Below, one piece after another: positions 25,701 to 33,251 of a stretch of DNA of 64,000 nt. The DNA is from an uncultured Collinsella sp. Lineage in GTDB: Bacteria; Actinomycetota; Coriobacteriia; Coriobacteriales; Coriobacteriaceae. The stretch covers positions 248,001 to 312,000 of the forward strand of contig CATXKN010000001.1 in the NCBI GenBank assembly GCA_958370785.1. The letters are read 5' to 3'. How positions within the stretch are numbered: position 1 is the stretch's first letter; every line of letters starts with the position of its first letter. The translations under genes were made by a program, and so were the position numbers. The notes under the pieces were generated by a model. That model ran no database searches. It was not told the DNA's origin and saw nothing but the letters and a program-made list of their open reading frames with translations.

Positions 25701-27528
25701 TCTCCTTGGGATCGCGCAGCTTAATGACCTTGAACAGGGCATTCTTAATGACGGAATAGGATAGGCCGGCCGCGATGTCGCCCACCGTGGCGCCTTCCTT
25801 TTGCGCCTGCTTGACGCGCGAGTTCATAAAGACCGTGCAGCGGCTGCCCAGGTCGACGGGGGCCTTGGCATGGATGGCGGCATCGGCGAACGCGCGCACG
25901 TCCATGTTCATAGACACGGCGAAACTCTCGATAAAGCTACCGCAACCCGACGAGCAGGCCTCGTTGAGCATGATGTGCTCGATGACGCCGTCCTTGACGC
26001 GCAAGCACTTCATGTCCTGGCCGCCGATGTCCAGGATAAACTCGACGCCGGGCAGGAATGCCTTGGCGCCGCGCAGGTGCGCAACGGTCTCGATCTCGCC
26101 GGAGTCGGCCTTGAGGGCCTCGATGAGCAGCGCCTCGCCGTAGCCCGTGGTGGTCACGTGGCCGATGGTGCAGCCCGCGGGAATGTGGTTGTAGAAATCG
26201 GCCATGATGACCTTGGCCGTGCCCAGGATGTCGCCGTTGTTGTTGCCGTACCAGGTGTGCAGCAGCTGGCCGTCCTCGCCCACGAGCGAGGCCTTCATGG
26301 TGGTGGAGCCGGCGTCGATGCCGATGAACACGCGGCCGGTGTAGCCGTCGAGCTTGCCCTTGGGGACGACCTCGGTGTCGTGGCGAGTCTTGAACTCGGC
26401 AAAGTCCTCATCGGTGGCAAAGAGCGGATCCAGACGCTCGACCTCGGCACCCTGTGTGTCACCCAAGGCATCGATAGCCTCGATGAGCTGCGGGAACGTG
26501 CTGAGCTTGTTGGACTCATGCGCCATGGCGGCGCCGCTCGCCACAAACAGGTGAGCATTTTGGGGCACGATACGGTGCTCCTCGTCCAGGTTGAGCGTGA
26601 GGTAGAAGCGGTGGCGCAGCTCGGAGAGGTACTGCAGCGGGCCGCCCAGGAAGGCGACGTTGCCGCGGATGGGACGGCCGCACGCCAGGCCCGAGATGGT
26701 CTGGGTCACGACAGCCTGGAAGATGGAGGCGGCCACGTCCTCGGGGCGGGCACCCTCGTTGAGCAGCGGCTGGACGTCGGTCTTGGCAAATACGCCGCAG
26801 CGGCTGGCGATGGGATAGATAGTGGTGGCGTTGGCCGCGAGCTCGTTGAGGCCGCTCGCGTCGGTGTGCAGCAGGGTTGCCATCTGGTCGATGAACGCGC
26901 CCGTACCGCCGGCGCAGGTGCCGTTCATGCGCTGCTCGATGCCGTTATCAAAGTAGATAATCTTGGCGTCCTCACCGCCCAGCTCGATGGCGACATCGGT
27001 GGCCGGGATGAGGGTCTCGACGGCACGCTTACTGGCGATGACCTCCTGGACAAACTCCAGGTCGAGCCACTGGGAAAGCAGCAGGCCGCCCGAGCCGGTA
27101 ATGGCGCAGGTCATCTGGGCCGCCGGCAGCACGGTCGCAGCACCCTCGAAAAGGTCGCGGGCGCAGGCGCGGACGTCGGTGTGGTGGCGCTGGTACTTGG
27201 CGTAGACAATCTGGTTGTCGTCGTTGAGCACGGCGAGCTTAACAGTGGTGGAGCCCACGTCGATGCCAAGGTGCAGGTTGCCGCGGGCGTTCTCGGGATT
27301 GAAGATCGCGCCTTCGGGGGCGTGGGCGGCGGCTACGGACTCAGCGGCGGTGGCGGGCTCGCTAGCGACGGACGTCTTTCCTGCCGCGTTCTTGGCATCG
27401 GCAACTGCCTCGGCAACTTTCTCGGCAGCAGCGGTCGCGGCCTTCTGTGCGGCGTCCGCCACGGCGGGCGCGGCCTCGCGCGCGGCAGCAACCATACGGT
27501 CCTTAATGCCCTCGACGAGTTTGCTCAT
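22747..27528 (-). CDS. Giant fused 2-hydroxyacyl-CoA dehydratase activase-type protein
   Basis: 1593 residues. An Ala-rich helical N-terminus (1-75) is followed by two BcrAD/BadFG-type ASKHA ATPase domains. The first, from about 86, has LGIDVGSTTVKLAVL, CAGGTGAFIDQ and ASRCGVFAKT. The second, from about 400, has FIGIDAGSTTMKASLV, ACSSGCGSFIES and SRCTVFMNSR. These keep the cysteines that bind the bridging [4Fe-4S] cluster in HgdC-type activases. Next come a CGRCSNNC cysteine motif near 690, a DUF2229 domain with ESVCYPAKMSHGH, and an HgdB-like C-terminal part with NDICYPSILVTGQ and ISQTGGGCRATNY. The protein ends with CVSCGP. Known relatives drive radical dehydration of 2-hydroxyacyl-CoAs, but the substrate here is unknown. 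A TetR gene lies 11 bases upstream. Confidence 0.9.
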   Translation of the reverse strand: MSKLVEGIKDRMVAAAREAAPAVADAAQKAATAAAEKVAEAVADAKNAAGKTSVASEPATAAESVAAAHAPEGAIFNPENARGNLHLGIDVGSTTVKLAVLNDDNQIVYAKYQRHHTDVRACARDLFEGAATVLPAAQMTCAITGSGGLLLSQWLDLEFVQEVIASKRAVETLIPATDVAIELGGEDAKIIYFDNGIEQRMNGTCAGGTGAFIDQMATLLHTDASGLNELAANATTIYPIASRCGVFAKTDVQPLLNEGARPEDVAASIFQAVVTQTISGLACGRPIRGNVAFLGGPLQYLSELRHRFYLTLNLDEEHRIVPQNAHLFVASGAAMAHESNKLSTFPQLIEAIDALGDTQGAEVERLDPLFATDEDFAEFKTRHDTEVVPKGKLDGYTGRVFIGIDAGSTTMKASLVGEDGQLLHTWYGNNNGDILGTAKVIMADFYNHIPAGCTIGHVTTTGYGEALLIEALKADSGEIETVAHLRGAKAFLPGVEFILDIGGQDMKCLRVKDGVIEHIMLNEACSSGCGSFIESFAVSMNMDVRAFADAAIHAKAPVDLGSRCTVFMNSRVKQAQKEGATVGDIAAGLSYSVIKNALFKVIKLRDPKEIGSQVIVQGGTFMSDATLRAFEQLTGVHAVRPDIAGCMGAYGAALLARDRAGADGTSTILSAEDIAHLTVTQKHVRCGRCSNNCQLTVNDFGGGRRFITGNRCEKGAGHKKQKTEAPNLFKKKNELLFNREVLSPDEAPRGTVGIPRALNMYENYPFWHAFFTRLGFSVQLSDQSSKKTYQAGIESMPSESVCYPAKMSHGHVMNLIDRDVDFIWMPCVRWERKEDPTAGNCYNCPIVMSYPTALALNIDEIREQNIEFLYPFVPYHDKTELKRRLYQVLAVDRVADAEAGRGRVRGPKITRSEVDAAVNAAFEADARFHEDIQTMGEEALKWVEDHGGHGIVLAGRPYHNDPEINHALPELISSFGFAVFTEDSLAHLVKPERPIRVVDQWMYHSRLYAVARFVTMRNDLDLIQLNSFGCGLDALTTDQVQEILEASGKIYTVLKIDEVSNLGAARIRIRSLMAALKDQEAERLADATAAGEAYEQGDAAPVAPSTDAPAFASRKYTFEAQRESASTAWPKVPFTEQMREEGYTILCPQMAPIHFDLVKEVFRGAGYNLELLPSTDHDAVEAGLRYVNNDICYPSILVTGQIMEAIESGRYDLSKTAVVISQTGGGCRATNYIALIRKALRESGHPEIPVISLSAVALGEDNPGFKITPALLKQAVYAVLFGDVMMQMLYRCRPYEATPGAANALYEEYMARARKLAPKFNRHNYTKLCREAIRAFDTMPLAGEGTKPRVGVVGEILVKFHPTANNHVVDVIEREGCEAVVPGLLDFFLYSMSNAELQKDELGSSATTRAGMQALIKLVDWMRTPVEEMLEKSRRFEAPERIGTMADKARTVLSVCNNMGEGWLLTAEMLDLIDHGAPNIICTQPFACLPNHVVGKAVIKELRRQHPESNIVAVDYDPGASEVNQLNRIKLMISVAKENMRAGKGFKLEKVAPLAMDEVTGQMRAHDGCVSCGPASEEAVASVAKRLGRGIKK

Positions 27529-27539
27529 TGTCTCTCCTC

Positions 27540-28250
27540 TTAGTTGTTGGACTCGACGGTTGCGGCGGTGTCGGCCGCGTCCTCGAGCTGCAAGTTCAAT
27601 AGCTTCATGCCGTATTCCGGCACGTTGATATCGATGGGTTGACCATACAGGTCACCAGGGCGCACAAAAGCGAGCACCGTCATAATGCGCGCCATGGCCT
27701 CGGGCGATTCGGTGAGCCCACGCTCAAACCAGCGCTGAATCATGCCGACCTCGGCACTTACGACGTAGGTAACGTAGTAGTCAAAGAACGTGCCCAGCGC
27801 CAGGCCCAAAATGCCCGTCTGCGCACGCGGCACCACAGCCTCACGCGCGGTGTCGATGATCCTTTTAATGAAGGCCTGGTCGCCGCCCGGACCCAGCAGC
27901 GCACCGATTAAGTCGCGGTTGGCCGCAAGATAACGCAGCAGCTCAACTGAACCGGGCGCCGGCTCGAGCTCATCGATGTTGTGATAGAGATCGGGCAGCT
28001 GAGCTGCGGTGATGAGCTCAATGCGCTCACGGATCTCGGCCAGCAAGCCGTCCTCGATTTGATTGATAAAGTCGGGGATATCGCGGTAATGCGAATAGAA
28101 CGTGCGGCGCGTAAGGCCGGCGCGCTCGGTGAGCGACGCGACATTAATGCGCGAAAGGTCGCCGCTTTCGGCAAGCTCGCTGGCAAGTGCCTGGCGAAGG
28201 GCACGCTGCGAGCGAAGGGACCGGCGATCGCATTTCTCGAGCTGGGACAA
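27540..28250 (-). CDS. TetR family regulator of the activase-type gene
   Basis: 236 residues. The N-terminal helix-turn-helix (INVASLTERAGLTRRTFYSHYRD in two segments, about residues 34-57) is standard TetR. The larger C-terminal ligand domain contains GTFFDYYVTYVVSAEVGMI. The start is TTG at 28248-28250 with AAGGAGG in front. It sits 11 bases upstream of the 1593-residue activase-type gene in one operon. The ligand may be an acyl-CoA or fatty acid, but that is inference from the neighbour. Two palindromes upstream are likely autoregulatory operators. Confidence 0.88.
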   Translation of the reverse strand: MSQLEKCDRRSLRSQRALRQALASELAESGDLSRINVASLTERAGLTRRTFYSHYRDIPDFINQIEDGLLAEIRERIELITAAQLPDLYHNIDELEPAPGSVELLRYLAANRDLIGALLGPGGDQAFIKRIIDTAREAVVPRAQTGILGLALGTFFDYYVTYVVSAEVGMIQRWFERGLTESPEAMARIMTVLAFVRPGDLYGQPIDINVPEYGMKLLNLQLEDAADTAATVESNN

Positions 28251-28271
28251 GCGTCCTCCTTGTTACTCAGC

Positions 28272-28316
28272 CTGTGCGCTATTGCACAGTGCGAGTATTA
28301 TTGCACACCGTGTGCA
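28272..28316 (-). promoter_or_regulatory. Two palindromes, candidate TetR operators
   Basis: CTGTGC-GCTATT-GCACAG (28272-28289) and TGCACAC-C-GTGTGCA (28302-28316) lie 22 and 52 bases before the TTG start of the TetR gene. Both share GCACA half-sites and AT-rich flanks. Confidence 0.55.
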
Positions 28317-28371
28317 TCAACACGTAAAGGCAATATTTGGGATGCAGCAAGGGGACTGCCTCTTTGTCACA

Positions 28372-29229
28372 TTATTCGATGACGGTGCGAGAGTTTTGCT
28401 TGTGCATGGTGGCGAGCATGTGTTTGGGGACGGCGTGGACCATGCAGCTGCCGATAGTTGCGCTCGCGGCGGCTTTAGCTGCATCGCTTGCGTTTTTGGT
28501 CGCGTAGCTGTGGCGGAAGCGCTTGAGCATGGCGATGTCGTTGCCGCCGTCGCCGTAAACCGCGACCTCGTCCTCGGCAATGCCGTAGTAACCCGCCAGC
28601 CAGGCCACGCTCTCGCCCTTGTTGCACGCCACGTCCGTGATCTCGAACATCACCGGATCGAACGGTGCGTTGACCACGCGGTCCGAGCGCTCGGCCAGAT
28701 ACGCCTTAAGGTCGCGCTCCAGCTCGGGCGAGGTCACGCGGCAGTTGATCTTGCACACATCGTGGCGCAGGATGTCACCGATCGACTGGTCGAAATACTG
28801 CTCCTCGTGATACCCGCCACGTGCACGCATGCCACGCATCACGATGCGCTTGATGGGGCTGTCCTTTTTAAAGCCCGCCTGATGCATCTCGAACGAACCG
28901 CTCGAGAACATGCCATCGGGCGTGGAGCAGTCAAAACAGATATCCGGAAACTCCTTGAGCAGCTCCTCGGTGATCTGCGGGTCGATGGTCCAGGTCTTGA
29001 GAACCTCGCCATGGCTGTCACGCACGATGGACCCATTGGAGCAGCAGGCGTCAAGCGCCAGGCCCGTAAAGCCATGCTCGCCGATCGGCAGCGTCGAGCG
29101 TCCGGTTGCGGGAACCGCATGCAGGCCAGCCTCGGTCAGCTCGCGAATGGCGCGGCGAATGGTTCCGTCCGCCTCGTGCAGGGCGTTCAGCAGCGTTCCG
29201 TCTAAGTCACTCGCAAACATCTTGATCAT
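28372..29229 (-). CDS. HAD superfamily phosphatase (Cof-type)
   Basis: 285 residues. A cytosolic haloacid dehalogenase-like sugar-phosphate or nucleotide phosphatase. Motif I is MFASDLDGTLL (nucleophile and acid Asp), and motifs III/IV are in NKGESVAWLAGYYG and VYGDGGNDIAML, with a C2-type cap in between. The substrate is not predictable. ATG 29229 is chosen because GAAGGAGAGG lies seven bases upstream. That ribosome site is inside the 3' arm of a perfect 21-bp inverted repeat ending directly at the start codon, so translation initiation is probably conditional. The MFS gene lies upstream on the same strand. Confidence 0.88.
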   Translation of the reverse strand: MIKMFASDLDGTLLNALHEADGTIRRAIRELTEAGLHAVPATGRSTLPIGEHGFTGLALDACCSNGSIVRDSHGEVLKTWTIDPQITEELLKEFPDICFDCSTPDGMFSSGSFEMHQAGFKKDSPIKRIVMRGMRARGGYHEEQYFDQSIGDILRHDVCKINCRVTSPELERDLKAYLAERSDRVVNAPFDPVMFEITDVACNKGESVAWLAGYYGIAEDEVAVYGDGGNDIAMLKRFRHSYATKNASDAAKAAASATIGSCMVHAVPKHMLATMHKQNSRTVIE

Positions 29230-29283
29230 GGGCGTGCCTCTCCTTCGTCTGCACGATATTGTAGACGAAGGAGAGGCACGCCC
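29230..29283 (-). promoter_or_regulatory. Perfect 21-bp hairpin sequestering the HAD ribosome site
   Basis: The arms 29230-29250 and 29263-29283 are exact complements of 21 bases with a 12-base loop. In the minus-strand transcript the 3' arm contains GAAGGAGAGG and ends at the base before the ATG of the HAD gene. No T-run follows, so it is not a normal intrinsic terminator. Confidence 0.75.
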
Positions 29284-29344
29284 AAACAATGCCGTCCCGG
29301 CGCGGCGGGCCACTGCCTCCGCAAATTCACGGTGCCCCAGCGCG

Positions 29345-30607
29345 TCAAGACAATCGCCGCAAGCGACTTTTCAGCCGATAAAACAGCGCCGTCGTCAACG
29401 TCAGCACCGCCAGCATGCCTGCGAATACAATCGCCGGTGTCCATCGATCATATGCCACCCCGTACGTCAATTGGCCGATAGGTGTTGCGCAGGAAAGGAC
29501 CATGTAAACGACCGAAAGCACTTTTCCGCAGAGCTCAGTCGGCGCTGCCCGCTGAACAAACGCGATGATTTCAACCGACGCAATTGCTGCCCACACCATG
29601 ACCCATGCCGAACCAACCGCAAACACGGTGAACACGCATACATCTGCGCCGAACAGTTGCGCGACAATAATCGGTGCGACTCCAAAACAGATCATCGCAA
29701 CATATCGACATATGCCATTGAAAGAAAAACGATGCGGCCAAATGCCGACCAAGCCACTGCCGGCAAGACCACCCAAGCCCATAGCAACCTCAACTATCCC
29801 AACGCAGGACGATTGCATGCCGAGATGCTTTGTAACAATGATGGGAGCGCCAATCGTTAGCCCAACCAACGCAAGGTTCAAAACGGCCGCAAGCAAAATC
29901 ACAGCGACCAATGATGCATTTTGCAACAGATACCGAATCGACTCCCGAAAATCGTTTCGGCATGTCGTACGAGTCGCGCCGTCTCCCATCGTTTCAGATG
30001 AGGCATTTTGCTTGAGCGCGCTCCCAAACAAGAGAGCTGAAATCGCAAACGCCACCGACGCAGTTGTGCAAAGAGTATCGATGCCAAAGCACCCATAGAC
30101 GGCCGTCCCGACCACAGGGCCCAAGATATTGCTCACCATGGTCATCTGCGAAACCAATGCAGTGACCCGCTCAACCTTCTCTTCACCCGCCATGCGCACC
30201 GTCTCAATTTGGAGCATTGGCTTTAGCAGCGATTGAACACCATATTGAACACAAAGTATCGCTACTACGACGACCGCAAGAGGCAACGATCGCTTCATAG
30301 GGATAGACAGCAGCGATGCAGTCATCAGAGCAATGCCGAGGGCCACGAGGACCTCGCGATGTCTTCCCCTATCCGCCAAGATTCCGCCAGCCGGAGTTGC
30401 GAGTACGCCGGGTATGAACGCCATCGCCACGACGGCGCCATATAACGTTGACGATCCGCTGCAATCGAACAAATAAAGCGGATACGCAAAGCACAGCGCC
30501 GACAGCATCGAATACGTGCACAGCTGCGCAACCAGAAGCTCCGTGAGCCTAATTGACCGCACTATTTTTGGTTCCAACAAGACGCTGACGTCTCTCAGTC
30601 CAGCCAT
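29345..30607 (-). CDS. MFS transporter (probable drug exporter)
   Basis: 420 residues with 12 predicted membrane helices. The cytosolic loop after helix 2 reads GGILADRGRHREV, the major facilitator signature region. The overall type is like MFS macrolide or multidrug efflux proteins (FxTMS/MefA-like). The gene is lower in GC and uses codons rare in its neighbours, suggesting recent acquisition together with the TetR gene upstream. AGGGAG lies seven bases before the ATG. A palindrome with core ATACCG-N-T-N-GTAT fills the leader, so it is probably repressed by the adjacent TetR protein. Confidence 0.85.
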   Translation of the reverse strand: MAGLRDVSVLLEPKIVRSIRLTELLVAQLCTYSMLSALCFAYPLYLFDCSGSSTLYGAVVAMAFIPGVLATPAGGILADRGRHREVLVALGIALMTASLLSIPMKRSLPLAVVVVAILCVQYGVQSLLKPMLQIETVRMAGEEKVERVTALVSQMTMVSNILGPVVGTAVYGCFGIDTLCTTASVAFAISALLFGSALKQNASSETMGDGATRTTCRNDFRESIRYLLQNASLVAVILLAAVLNLALVGLTIGAPIIVTKHLGMQSSCVGIVEVAMGLGGLAGSGLVGIWPHRFSFNGICRYVAMICFGVAPIIVAQLFGADVCVFTVFAVGSAWVMVWAAIASVEIIAFVQRAAPTELCGKVLSVVYMVLSCATPIGQLTYGVAYDRWTPAIVFAGMLAVLTLTTALFYRLKSRLRRLS

Positions 30608-30624
30608 AAGTCCGCTCCCTATAC

Positions 30625-30637
30625 ATACCGCTAGTAT
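30625..30637 (-). promoter_or_regulatory. TetR operator in the MFS leader
   Basis: ATACCGCTAGTAT sits in a longer palindrome (ATACAT on one side, ATGTAT on the other, 30621-30641), 18 bases before the MFS start codon. A second copy of the core lies 65 bases away. Confidence 0.65.
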
Positions 30638-30652
30638 GTATTTATCGACTTG

Positions 30653-30674
30653 AAAAGGGCAGCCGGAGCTGCCC
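30653..30674 (-). terminator. Terminator between tetR and the MFS gene
   Basis: GGGCAGC pairs with GCTGCCC around CGGA. On the minus strand it is followed by TTTTCAA. It lies between the two operator copies. Confidence 0.65.
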
Positions 30675-30689
30675 GTTCAAATCTATTAC

Positions 30690-30702
30690 ATACCGTTGGT
30701 AT
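30690..30702 (-). promoter_or_regulatory. Second TetR operator, after the tetR stop
   Basis: ATACCGTTGGTAT matches the operator at 30625 in both half-sites, with centres 65 bases apart, about six helical turns. Confidence 0.6.
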
Positions 30703-30707
30703 CTATA

Positions 30708-31370
30708 TTACCACCCGGCGCGGTCCCATACGTCCCAAATCTGCGCCGTTGTCTGAAGCACTTCTTCCCCCAAATCGAGTCCCACCGCGGCAGCCATCTG
30801 CGCCAAACATTGAGCGCGAGCGAGCATTCGATCCTTGGTCTCAAGCGGACGGAACAGCGGCAGCAGCCAAAGATTCGCCAACAACGATACGGCCTCCGCC
30901 GCTTCACGCGGGCATTCGCACGCAATGGAGCCGTCGGCGATGCCCTCCTCGATCACCGGCAAGAGATAGCCATCGGCAGACTCGTTAAACGAGCCCTGGT
31001 ACTGCATCGCCAGAAGACGCGAGCTTTTTACCGGATCTGCCGCAGGATGCATGCGTGCCCATAGCTCAATTTGCGGAACAACGGACTCGGGAGCGTAAAG
31101 CCTTTTTAGCTTTTGGGCGCCGGTCATATTACCGCCGCCAAGCATCGAGCGGCGGTGCTCAACAATCGGAGTCATCGCCCGATCAAACGCGGCGTTGAAG
31201 ATCTCTTCCTTGCTCTTGAAGTGATGATAGACAGCGCCCTTGGTCATGCCATCGAGATGGTCGACGATATCTTGAATGCTCGTCCCCTCATAACCCTGTG
31301 CACAGAATAGCTCCAGTGCCGCGTCGAGAATCTTCGCGACCGTCTCCTCGGGATATTTATTGCGACCCAT
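30708..31370 (-). CDS. TetR family regulator of the MFS exporter
   Basis: 220 residues. The N-terminus MGRNKYPEETVAKILDAAL leads to the helix-turn-helix (TSIQDIVDHLDGMTKGAVYH, about residues 29-48). The ligand domain includes SVVPQIELWARMHPAAD. It is followed by a terminator and then the MFS gene, with two matching palindromes between them. ATG 31370 fits the family N-terminus; a further in-frame ATG at 31406 adds 12 residues and cannot be excluded. The ligand is probably a compound exported by the MFS protein. Confidence 0.87.
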   Translation of the reverse strand: MGRNKYPEETVAKILDAALELFCAQGYEGTSIQDIVDHLDGMTKGAVYHHFKSKEEIFNAAFDRAMTPIVEHRRSMLGGGNMTGAQKLKRLYAPESVVPQIELWARMHPAADPVKSSRLLAMQYQGSFNESADGYLLPVIEEGIADGSIACECPREAAEAVSLLANLWLLPLFRPLETKDRMLARAQCLAQMAAAVGLDLGEEVLQTTAQIWDVWDRAGW

Positions 31371-31444
31371 AATCCGTCCATCCGCAACACAAGCCTTATG
31401 CCTCACGGCAGTATTTTAACGTTGCAGATGACAGACGGTCGGCC

Positions 31445-31783
31445 CTACACCGCAGCGGGGCCGTGTTCGCCGGTGCGGATGCGGATAACTTCCTCGACCG
31501 GCTCGACCCAAATCTTGCCGTCGCCGACGGCACCGGTGCGAGCGGCGTTGCAGATGATGTCAACGATACCGTCGACATGCTCGTCGGCGCAGATGAGGGT
31601 GAACTGCACCTTAGGGATCGTATTGACAAGCAACTCGTTGCCGCGCACGTATTCCTTCCAGCCATGCTGTGCGCCGCAGCCCTGCACCTGGTTGATAGTC
31701 ATGCCACGAACATCAGCAGCAAACAACGCATCTTTAAGAACCTCAAGCTTCTCGGCACGAACGATCGCCGTAATCTTCTTCAT
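31445..31783 (-). CDS. P-II nitrogen regulatory protein lacking Tyr51
   Basis: 112 residues, normal length, collinear with E. coli GlnB/GlnK without gaps. MKKITAIVRAEKLEVLKDAL begins it, and TGAVGDGKIWVEPVEEVIRI carries the B-loop. The T-loop reads GWKEYVRGNELLVN. The tyrosine that is uridylylated in enterobacteria and adenylylated in actinobacteria (position 51) is leucine, while Tyr46 is more or less conserved as Tyr45. It would bind ATP/ADP and 2-oxoglutarate and gate the ammonium channel AmtB, encoded 190 bases upstream. Confidence 0.92.
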   Translation of the reverse strand: MKKITAIVRAEKLEVLKDALFAADVRGMTINQVQGCGAQHGWKEYVRGNELLVNTIPKVQFTLICADEHVDGIVDIICNAARTGAVGDGKIWVEPVEEVIRIRTGEHGPAAV

Positions 31784-31973
31784 AGTGAATTCCTCTCTTT
31801 ATCAAATAAAAGAATTGCCATTCAATGACGCGGGTTTTCGAGGTGCCCGAGATTGCCCCGAAAGAGGAGCGCCGCGTACTTCGGTACGCAAGCGACGGTT
31901 TGAGGGGTAAGGTCGGGTGCCTGGGAAAGCCGCGCGACGATTGAACGGCAAGGTGCGGAGCTTGGGGAAGCTG
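31784..31973 (-). other. Structured spacer between amtB and the P-II gene
   Basis: 190 bases without a protein gene. It contains a tight hairpin GCGTAC-TTCG-GTACGC (31874-31889) with a UUCG tetraloop and several GC-rich short complementarities. The P-II ribosome site (AGAGAGGAATTC) lies at its far end. It could hold a processing site or a small structured RNA within the amtB-glnK transcript. Confidence 0.4.
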
Positions 31974-33251
31974 CTAATCAAGTCCCGAGAAGGAGGGATA
32001 CGCGCTCTCGCCGTGCTGGCTCGCATCCAGGCCCAGCGCCTCGTCGGCCTCGTCCACGCGCAGGCTGCCGTGGAACAGCGCCTTGACCACCGCAGCGATC
32101 ACCAAGTCGAGCACCATCACGATGACGACCGTCACCACAATGCCCAGAATCTGCGAGACGAGCAGCGACATGTCGCCCGTGTAGAACAGGCCACCCTTAC
32201 CGGTCCACGAGAGCTCCGGCACGCAGAACAGGCCTGTGAGCACGCCGCCCAAGATGCCGCCGATACCGTGGCAGCCAAACGCGTCGAGCGCGTCGTCGTA
32301 GCCAAACTTGGTCTTAAGATGGCTGATGGCCAAGTAGCAGACGGGCGAGACGATCAGGCCCATGACCAGCGCCGCCCACGGCTCGACAAAGCCCGCACCC
32401 GGCGTGACCACCACAAGGCCCGCAACCAGACCGGTGCTGGCACCCACCAGCGTGGGGCGACCGGTGTGTACGCGCTCGACGGCAAGCCACGAGACCATGC
32501 CCGCCGCGCTGGCCGTCACGGTGTTGAGGATGGCGAGCGCCGCCACGGCGTCGGCCTTAAACTCGCTGCCGCCGTTAAAGCCAAACCAGCCAAACCAAAG
32601 CAGGCCGGCGCCCAGCGCCACAAACGGCACGTTATGCGGACGGTAGCTCACCATGCCAAAGCCGCGACGACGGCCGAACATTAAGCAGAGAATCAGGCCG
32701 GTAAGGCCGGACGAAATGTGCACCACGTCGCCGCCGGCAAAGTCGAGCGCGCCGATGATATTGCCGATAAAGGAGCCATCGCCGCCCCAAACCATGTGGG
32801 CGAGCGGCGCATAGACCACAAGCAGCCAAATACCCAGGAAGGCCGTCATGGCACCAAATTTAACGCGACCTGCCAGGCTGCCCGTGACGATAGCGGCGGT
32901 GATCATGGCAAACGCCATCTGGAAGGCGATGTTGATGATCTGAGGGTAGACGGCACCGTCCGCAGCATTGCCCTCGGCCGCCTGCAGCACCTGGTTGAGC
33001 ACCGGCAGGCACAGCAGCTGGTCAAGGCCTCCAATAAACGGGCTGGAACCGTCGCCGCCGTAGGCCAGCGACCAGCCAGCGACAATCCACAGCACACCGA
33101 CCAAGCCAATGGCGCCAAAGCACATAAGCATGGTGTTGATGACATTTTTGCGCCTGGACAGGCCGCCATAGAAAAACGCCAGACCCGGTGTCATTAAAAA
33201 CACGAGCATGGTGCAGATGAGCATAAACGTTGTCGATCCCGTATCGTACAT
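31974..33251 (-). CDS. amtB: Ammonium transporter (Amt family)
   Basis: 425 residues with 11 membrane helices. It forms trimeric ammonia/ammonium channels. Signature segments: FFYGGLSRRKNVINTMLMC, the pore region with FAGGDVVHISSGLTGL (first pore His) and FGCHGIGGILGGVLTGLF (second pore His). The start is ATG 33251 with AAGGGGGAG before it; the open frame to 33290 lacks support. The P-II gene follows on the same strand, the usual gating partner, though here amtB comes first. Confidence 0.95.
   Translation of the reverse strand: MYDTGSTTFMLICTMLVFLMTPGLAFFYGGLSRRKNVINTMLMCFGAIGLVGVLWIVAGWSLAYGGDGSSPFIGGLDQLLCLPVLNQVLQAAEGNAADGAVYPQIINIAFQMAFAMITAAIVTGSLAGRVKFGAMTAFLGIWLLVVYAPLAHMVWGGDGSFIGNIIGALDFAGGDVVHISSGLTGLILCLMFGRRRGFGMVSYRPHNVPFVALGAGLLWFGWFGFNGGSEFKADAVAALAILNTVTASAAGMVSWLAVERVHTGRPTLVGASTGLVAGLVVVTPGAGFVEPWAALVMGLIVSPVCYLAISHLKTKFGYDDALDAFGCHGIGGILGGVLTGLFCVPELSWTGKGGLFYTGDMSLLVSQILGIVVTVVIVMVLDLVIAAVVKALFHGSLRVDEADEALGLDASQHGESAYPSFSGLD

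Noticed and set aside
22831..27543. Two very long plus-strand open frames (977 and 580 codons) opposite the activase-type gene
   Set aside because: They mirror the real gene's codon pattern in GC-rich DNA, have no ribosome sites and show Val/Gly/Leu-biased, non-protein-like composition.
32362..32646. Frames on the plus strand opposite amtB and the DUF389 antisense frames
   Set aside because: Shadow frames of well-supported genes.
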